From NCBI GenBank assembly GCA_030549495.1, contig JAUIRK010000121.1, forward strand, positions 124,001 to 188,000: 64,000 nucleotides of DNA, written 5' to 3'. The stretch is from Nectonema munidae (lineage: Eukaryota > Nematomorpha > Nectonematoida > Nectonematidae). The notes below the pieces were generated by a model. It was not told where the DNA came from. It searched no databases and saw only the letters and a program-made list of their open reading frames with translations. Each line of letters starts with the position of its first letter. Positions within the stretch are counted from its first letter, which is position 1. Positions 26,101-35,100 of this stretch are shown here, piece after piece. The translations under genes were made by a program, and so were the position numbers.

Positions 26101-29100
26101 TCAAGTGTGAAGGTTGGGCCTGCTTTTTACAAATAATGATTCAATCCTTGGAGCATTATTGTAAGATAAACCTAATCGTAGGTTCTGCCTCCCAATCCTG
26201 ATCTATGCTTGTTTTTCATATTTAAGGGCATTGAAAACCCTTGCTCACACAAGTAAGTAACATGAGCAAATAATTCAAACCAGACACAACAGGGTAAATA
26301 TTACACATCTTAGGCCAGAGCGTTGTGAGGGAGATGCAAGTAAAACGGCTTCATTCAACTGACTGAAACGTCTCGAAGGATGAAAACATGCTTTGGTCTT
26401 TTTGCTTAAGAAGCAATACTTTTACTCTTAAAATTAGGATGACAACTATTTAAATGGCGTTTCAGAAAAGCAGGATTCATGCACTCCACTGATGATAATA
26501 CTTTGTGACATATTACCACTGAGAGAAATCAATGTCATTTTTGTTAAGAAGAGTACAGGCAAATTGAATATAGCTTTCATAGTATTGTCGTTTTTTGGTT
26601 TTGAGTTCGTTGTCAAATAGAAAAAATCAAAAAAATATTCTAAAATCTAAAAAAAGTTAAAAATTTATGAATAAAATAAAAACTTCTGAAAATTAAGTTG
26701 GAGTATTTCCCAACATTTATCTTTAAAAGTTAAAAAATATTATTATCACTCAAATCACTTTTTAATAATAAAAAAAAAATTGCCCGCAGCCATTTTAAAA
26801 TTTTAGTCAAAAAACTTCAAAGTAAATTCATAGAACTAAATTATTTTCAACCAGGTTTTTTGTTCCTATGGTTTTATTTTTTGAGCAAGTTTTAAAATAT
26901 TTTAAAAACTCATAAGCATATTGCATATATTGTTTTGTTGGCTTCAATACACTTAGTAATTTTCACAATCAAATGTTAAATATATTGGTGGAAATATTTT
27001 GCATCATTTGAAAGGAAAATTAAATATTTTCATTCACTTATCTACATATATTTTGGAGCCTTGCGAACCCCTACAAAGTTTCTTGTTAACCCCAAGGGCT
27101 TCGCGAAATTCAGTTTGAGAACCATGGTATCTAAGCGTATCAATTTCGATTCATATAATTATTATAACCTTTATCGCTAATTAGGTTCGATATAAATACC
27201 ATCATTACGTCATTCCACCCCTCTTGTAGCGCTTCTCTTTCAAGTATATAATCCTAAATACAACTCGTATCCATGCCCTCTGGACACCGCTGAGATTTGG
27301 TCTTAAAAATTCTAAATAAAAATCTGCAGATTTATTTACATTTTGCATCCCATATTCTGATTTCTTTCAATCAATTATAAAATCAGATTTTTGACTCTCA
27401 AAGCGAATTACAACTTTTTTCTTTTTAAAAAACGTTTATGACAATCCCTCCAGTATTGCTCATAGGGGATCTCCTTTTCTTCGTTCCATGAGAGGTTGGA
27501 AAAAGGAATATAATGTTTATTGAAAAATTCCCGGCGCATACGCATTGCCCAAAATTGTGCCAAGTTAGGGAGCTCGTGCAAACCTATAGACTAAACGATA
27601 TTAGGGGTGTATTCAAAAAGAAAAAATTATCTTAGGTGAGACTACCCATATTGAATAGCTCTGAGCAATATGGAATCTTGCTTTTTGAGAAAATTTTATC
27701 TATCCCGGAGTTACCTGCAAATATCAATTCTTGTAGCTTAATTTATAACAAGGTGTATTATAGCTATGCAGTATAAGAGAACGTCCGTGTATCTTTAGTG
27801 GGTGTGAATGTTCAGGTAGGTCTTGGACTCAGCTTTCTGAGTGGGAGCATGATGTATGTGAGGATGAAATGTAAAGGGTAAACGCCAAGCACAACTTAAC
27901 TTAAATTAAGATTCTTGAACGCAGCCTAAATTTCAACAAGATCATCTTCTTCTCCATTGTTCTGATGGCATCTTCCTAACCAGAGGTAACCGTTGTCAAG
28001 CAAAAGAGTTTTGATATATTTAAGAATCAATGAATGCGCTGATCGTATTTCTATAAGTACGCATTTTATGACTGTGCAGAGGCATAAAGTGTTATATATA
28101 CCATATATACACCATTTTTACTTCTAAAATGTCTTTTTTCATTTCTTAATTGTCTTTTTTAAGTTCTAAGTTGTCTTTTTTCAATTCTAAACGCTCTTTC
28201 TAAAATATAAATAAAATTGAAAAAGACAATTTAGGACATAAAATAACAATTAAGAAATGAAAAAAGACAATTTAGGACTAAAAAAAGTGAATTTAGAAGT
28301 AAAAATGGTATAGATAGAGTAAAAAGGTGAAAATCTTGCCCTCACATGTCCATGTGGCCCATGACAAAATTAATAATAATGTCGCCAAGCGTGAAAATTT
28401 TTATCGACGCGCTTCCCCCAAGCTCCGTTCTTAAATAATATTAAATAATTTATCATTAAAGAAATTCAGGCACCATTTTTAAAGAATGATCTTACAAAAT
28501 CTTCTTAACCAAAATTTCCTTCCAAATTTCTAACATAAGTTCCAGTTACTTTTGCTTATTAAAAATTTAGATCCCTCAAGTAAATTCTAAGTCCCTCACC
28601 TGCTCTCCTTCCCGTACCCCTTCCTCAGAGTTAAAAATTTTAAGTTTTCTAACCTCACCAACGATCAATTTTAACGGGGTTGGAAATTCCTTCAAATCAT
28701 CCAAGGTTTCTGATGACATGTCCTTAAAAACATGCTCTTTTTTGTTTAAAATTAATTTATTTATGACCGTTAATGATTTTTTCAATAGACCATATACCAA
28801 CCAAAAAAATTAACGAATTTTTTTCTGGAACTTATATTTTTTATGAAACTTAAAAAGTACTCAGAAAGCTGATTTGTAAAGTAGCTTTCATAAAAATCGG
28901 AAATAAAACTGAAACACGAATATTATATCAAATTTTAATTACACAAAATATGATTCCAAGATTTTTTATGCAAAAATAGCCAATTGAATGTACCTATGAT
29001 TGAGTGATGTGTCAGAAACCAATCAAATTAAGCATTATACGTTGCAAAAATCTTTGATTTAAATAGTCCTTTTAGTATAATATTTTCTAAGCATGTTGGG

Positions 29101-32100
29101 AGTTTATCTTTTTAATATATGTGTTTTTGTATAAACTATGAACTATCTACTCTACACTATACGCAGCCCACTATATATTTCGATTTTCCTGTAAACTTTG
29201 TCAATTAATATATCAAAACATTCAATGCTGATAAGCCTGAGGAGATCTTTCTAAAAAACAAAATATATGTGACCATCAGTTTATATACTTATTTCAACAT
29301 TAATTCCATTTATTGAATAATCGAAAAATGAATGAATGTATAATTTCTAAAACATTTAGATTATTAAAAAAACAATTGTAACAACAAACAATTTAAATAA
29401 CTAATGACATTCTGAACATTCTCAAAAATATTTTCTCTTGGGAGCTTTTGAAAAAAGTGCTTCATAATTTTATTACTTTTTTTTTTATAATTTTTTATCT
29501 TTTTTCGAATTAAATTAATTAAATAATAGATATACTTTCGCCTACAGGGTTTGGTTTGGAGGCGCTGTTTTTGATAATAGTCAGCTATTCTCAGTCAAAC
29601 GCTTCAGCTATGGTTGCCTTAACGTTGGCTGTTGGCTTTAGTGGATTTGCCATTTCAGGTACCATTAAATATTCTATAAAGATAGAAAAAGAGTACACAC
29701 ATTTTATTTCACACCTTCAGTTTTTGCAAATCAAAGATTTTTCATCCTGCAAGGGGTGTAATAAATTTAATGTTAAACAGATAAAACTAAATTTAATTAA
29801 CTAAAAATTTACCCCATATATTTTTTATGGGAGGTTCTGAAGGGGTGTAGAGGGCAAGAGAAGTTTTGATTTTTTTGTAGCTTTTTTTGTTCTGTGTTTC
29901 CAGATTTTGAACTTATATCTGTTACATTTTTGATAAATAAAATTTTTGTATCCAGGATATAATTTTCAGTAAATTCTTTCTTCACAATTAAATCCTAAAA
30001 TATTATTTAAATATGTTCCAAATTTGGAGATATGGTTTTTACAATTGATAAAATAAAAAAAAAAAGTTTAAATACTACAGAAAGTAAAAACAAAAGCTCT
30101 GTCGATCAAAGAAACTTTTTGGTATTAAAATAAAATTTGAATTAACCATAATACAAGTAAAAAGCTTAAAAGAAGTGTAAAAATTTTTCACATGTTTTTG
30201 CTCCACGTGTTGTAACGTGGCATTGGGGTAGAAATAACGTTGGTTAGATGTTTGACTTCGATACCAAAGGTCTCGAGTGGCATGCCTTCTTTGCTCATAG
30301 TTCGATACAAAGGTAAAGGTACCCCGGGGTGTTTTCATCGAGAAGGCACAATTGCGCCGCTTGTATCGAACTATGTGAAAGTTGGCTTGATGTGGGATCG
30401 AACCCAAGACCTTGAGTTATCCAATCCAGCATCTAACCAACCCTACTCACGCCCCCAATTACAAGTGGTGTAATTGCCACACAATTGCGCCTTGCTGATG
30501 AAACCACTCTAAGTCTAAGGTACCTTTACCTTGACATTACCTTACAAATGCAAAATTTCCATTGTTCACTGCAAAACAAATCATTTACAATGAGTGCAGA
30601 GAAACGAAGGAATCATCTACTTATGTTTCCAGTGTGGTCTCTACTCTCATCACTTTGACATTCCAATTTTTCATCTATGACTAAGAATTATATAAAAATA
30701 TAAGTGGAATTATTGTACCAAAACTTGCAAAGAGGAAGAAAATTTTACAAAAAAAAAATTAAGTAGAATTCAAAATGGAAAGCACAAATTTACCATGCTT
30801 TAAGTTCAAAGGCCCCAAAAAATTTTCGCCCATTTCTCTAAGCAGAAGTTTAAATTTATTAGAATTAGAAATTTGATTTATGGGGAATAGAGATTGATAA
30901 CTTGACTTAATTAATAACCATAGTAAGAAATTTAAATTATCACAACTTAATTACCTTACATCACTAAAGAGCCATTAGCGCATATTAAATCCATTTTTAT
31001 AATTTTTTATATGCTCTTTTGATAGTCAGAGTAAACACTTTTTAACATAAAAAAAACTATTTTTAGACTTTATAATCAAAAAACGTAAGCTTTTTAACTT
31101 ATTGCATGAAATTTGGGACCTAAAGAAAAATTTAAGTTTTTCAATTAAAAAGATTCCTTTCCTATATTATATCAGATTAATAAAAGATTTTTAAATTTTG
31201 AGTAAAATAACTATATTTTAAAAATAATGTTTAATATTGTTGGTTAAAAAGAAGAAGAAGAAAAAAACATTTTTATTTAAAAAAGCCGGTACACGCATAA
31301 AGCACACGAAAGAAAAATATAAAAAGATTTGAACAAATGGTGAAAATATATAAACAAAGTAAAAGTGAAAAATGAAGCAATCCGGTTTGTAGGATGTTTA
31401 CAAAGCCCTTTAGAGACCGCTTGGTATACACCCAGATTGAGACTAGGTATGGGTACAATGAAACATTGTATGCGATATATATATGAACATTAGAAGAAAC
31501 TCAATTGAAATTTAGTGGACTCTTTTTCTGACAAGAATAAGAGTTTTTTATGTTGCAAAAAAATATTTTTATACCAAGAAAGAAAATGGAGTTTTATTTA
31601 TTTTTTTTTAATTTGATAAATATAAGGTGAAAAATTGAGTAGGAAAACATCTTTTTCCAAAAAAACAACATTTATAAAAATAGTTTGTTTATATTTGTGT
31701 AATTTAAAAATAGGTAATTTCATATGATATGACTTCCTTAGGAGATAGGCATGTAAACTTTGTGTATCAAGTTTAGGAATTTCGTAAAATACATAGGGTA
31801 CATACTATGAATATATTTATAAAGAACGAATATATTTACAGTAGATTTCAGGAAATGTTAGTAACTGATTGTTATAAAAGATCTGATTAGTATGACAAGA
31901 CTTATTAGAAATAGTTTTTAAAATTTTGTCGAAATAAAAAACTTCTTTATAAAATTTATGACATAAAATATTCCAAAAAAAGAAAAGGAAAAATAGGTTC
32001 AAAACAGTAACTTTTTTTAAATGTTTTCTTGTCTTTACTGACTTTTATTCGCATCTTCGAAATTTATAAAGATGTTTTATTCGAAATTTTCATTTTTATA

Positions 32101-35100
32101 ATTTCCTTATTTTATTTAAGCTTTTTATTTATTCAACAAGCAAATTAAATACAAATTTATGATGCAAATTAAATCATCAATAGACACTAAAAATTGTGAA
32201 ATAAAAGTGTACATATTCATGTTTTAAATGATAATTACTAATTAAACACTAAATAATCGTTGAAACTACTTTAATTTTTGGTTTTCTAAAAACCGCTTCA
32301 CACAAAATAAATTTTTTGACTTTTTATTGACTTGAAAAATATTTTTGGAGTTTATTTACCAAAAAAATCCAAATAAGAGAAGAAAACATAGTTCAAACTA
32401 GTTTAAAATTAATAACCTAACCATTTTTAAAAAAAAAATTAGGCTTTTTTTCGCTTGGTAATATCTTATTTACATTTAAAATTAGGTTTCAATGTCAATC
32501 ACTTGGACATTGCTCCAAAGTATGCAAGTATATTAATGGGTTTCTCAAATGGCATTGGTACGCTTTCTGGCATGATTTGTCCAATGGTTGTGCAAAAGTT
32601 AACGAAAAAAGGGGTAATGATGCTTTATAATAATGGTATAGAGTAGGACACCTTCTCAAAAAAGATGTACAATGATATATATTGACACTTTGACAATAAT
32701 ATTTTATTGACTAAAGAAATGTATCTTTTACTAACTCTATCATTATTGTGAACTTAATGCTATCAATTGGTCTCTAAGCAGAGCTGGGCGTAAAAGCTTT
32801 GATGTATTGATCGTTATTTAGCAAAGTTAAAATTTTTGTCAATATAAAATTTTATGATAATTTTAAAATCTTTTCAAAGTTGATGAAAAAAAGTAGTATT
32901 TATTTTTTTTTAACTGAGAAGCGATTTTTTAGGTGGGAGGGTTTGTCTAGATTTGCTTATATATCTACCTAATTCAACACAATTTCCTGTCACTGCAGCA
33001 GTTGAAAGATTATTTCCTCCTGAGAACGTTTATTTGGTTGGTGTATGATCTATTGAAAAAATCATTAACGGTCATAAATTAATTAATTTTAAACAAAAAA
33101 GAGCATGTTTTTAGGGACATGTGATCAGAAACATTGGATGATTTGAAGGAATTTCCAATTCCGTTAAAATTGATCGTTGGTGAGGTTGGAAATATTAAAT
33201 TTATAAAAAGTGTATGAACTAAAATAGCATCGATTTGTTGACAACTTTGACAGGCTACACTTATTATAAAATGAAATAAATATTTGTTAAAGGAAATGAA
33301 TAAAAGAACGAGAGTAAAATAATAACATAAAGGAATTATAATAATAATCCATCCATGTTTATGATAATAGAGTTAATAATATTTACAAAAAAATACCCTT
33401 ATTTCTTTTTGAACAACGAAATTCTATGAAAATTAAAGATCTAGATTGTTAAAGCAGTTCTTCTACATTTTAAGCGTGTCAAGGTATATAATATATGTGT
33501 GCAAACAATGTACATACTTTAATTTACACCTTTCAAACACCACCCCCCCCCCCCCTCACCTTTAAACCTAAAACCAAATGAACAGATGAAACTCAAACAA
33601 TGATCTCTATAAGGCTACTCATACCTCTCCTTTCTACACAACACACACCATTATCCATAATTAAGTCCATTCTCGTCCGCTACACGGTACTAGGACAAAA
33701 TCCCCCGTAGGACATAATCCCCCTAGATAAAATCCACCGGGAGACAAAATCCCCCCGAAGACATAATCTCTTATGAAATTTTTCAACTTATTATGTATTA
33801 TTTAGTGTATAACTTGTAACATGTGTCGATACTTTTTTGCTGCAACAGGAAAAGATGTAGATGTAGTTAATCCTCCTACATTTTATGTACCCTAATATTC
33901 ACCCACTTAATTTTTTGCTTCAATTTAGTATTTGTTTGTAGGTTTATAGTGTCAGGGAAGTAAACTAATTATGAAGTATAATCTCATATAAGAAAAAGAA
34001 AAATAGTGCAGAAACAAAATAAAACAAACAGATATTTTACATTTGTTTTTAAAAGGCTCATTATTTTTTCATCTAAATTTTTCACAAAGCTCTAGTGTAA
34101 AAATCTTTTTATCACTTGTCCAAGATGGAGTTTGTTAAAAGCAATAAAGAAAAAGTGAAGTTGATTTATGGAGGATTTATTTACATTAAGCAAAAAGATT
34201 TGGCGAACGGTGTGGTGTCATACGAATGTGAAAGAAGGAGATCCGAAGCTTCTAGTAAAGCAAAAGTTAAAGTAAAGCAAGATAAAATTATAGGTGATTT
34301 GCACAGAAGCCATACACACGCACCAGATACAGGAAAATGTAAAGCCACAAAAGTAATACAAAAAATTAAAGGATGTGCACAAATACGCAAGAAACCACTC
34401 AATAAATAGTGCATCTATATCAGAGGAAGTGACCGCAAAATGACCTTCCATCCATTTTCTCCGAAGAGATGTCCGACGCTTCAAGCAAAAAAAGAGAAAT
34501 TATTTACCGTTGCCATCAAGTGCTTTTGGCCTTGTTTCACCCGAAAACTAGGTAAGAACATGTAGCGGTGAAAACTTTCTGTTGCACGATTCAATGTTTC
34601 AAAATAAGAGAATGTTGATATTCGGAATGACCAAAAACGTAAATTTATTGAAAAATCATTCCCATTGGTGTTTAGATGGAACAATTAAAGTGTTACCATC
34701 TCATTTTTTTCAACTCTACACAATTCACACTTTGGTAGAGCTTCATACCTTCCATCTATGCATTATTGCGGGTTAAGACCCAAAGAACATACAACAAATT
34801 TATAGAAGAAGTCAAAAACTTGATCAATTGTAGTCCTAAAAGTAAAATGATCGATTTCGAAAAAGTAATGGTGAACTGTTTGATGGTACATTTTCCTGAA
34901 GCTCATGTTAAGGGTTGCTTTGTTCATTTATGTCAAAATATTTACACTACAATACAAGAGTTTGGCTTCCAAAAGCGATATCAAGAAAATGAAGAATGTT
35001 CACTTAAATTGAGAATGATACCAGCTCTTGCTTTTATTCCTCCTGAATCTGTTTGTGAGGCGTTTGAAAAACTCTATGACATAATACCTGAAGAAATTAT

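Larger units (their letters stand above)
25842..29547 (+). other. VGLUT intron 8
   Basis: The intron runs from GTAAAC to CCTACAG. It holds a foldback palindrome (28099-28316) and one member of an inverted repeat pair (about 28640-28806). The rest, including 25.9-28.0 kb, shows nothing recognisable. Confidence 0.85.
29659..32485 (+). other. VGLUT intron 9
   Basis: The intron runs from GTACCA to AATTAG. It contains a nested pair of family A SINEs at 30237-30535. The remainder is AT-rich without recognisable features. Confidence 0.85.

Noticed and set aside
30075-30473. Open frames on both strands over the nested SINEs
   Set aside because: They are translations of tRNA-derived SINE sequence, not genes.
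34181-34684. Minus-strand open frames opposite the MULE transposase
   Set aside because: Antisense shadows of the FLYWCH and DDE coding region.
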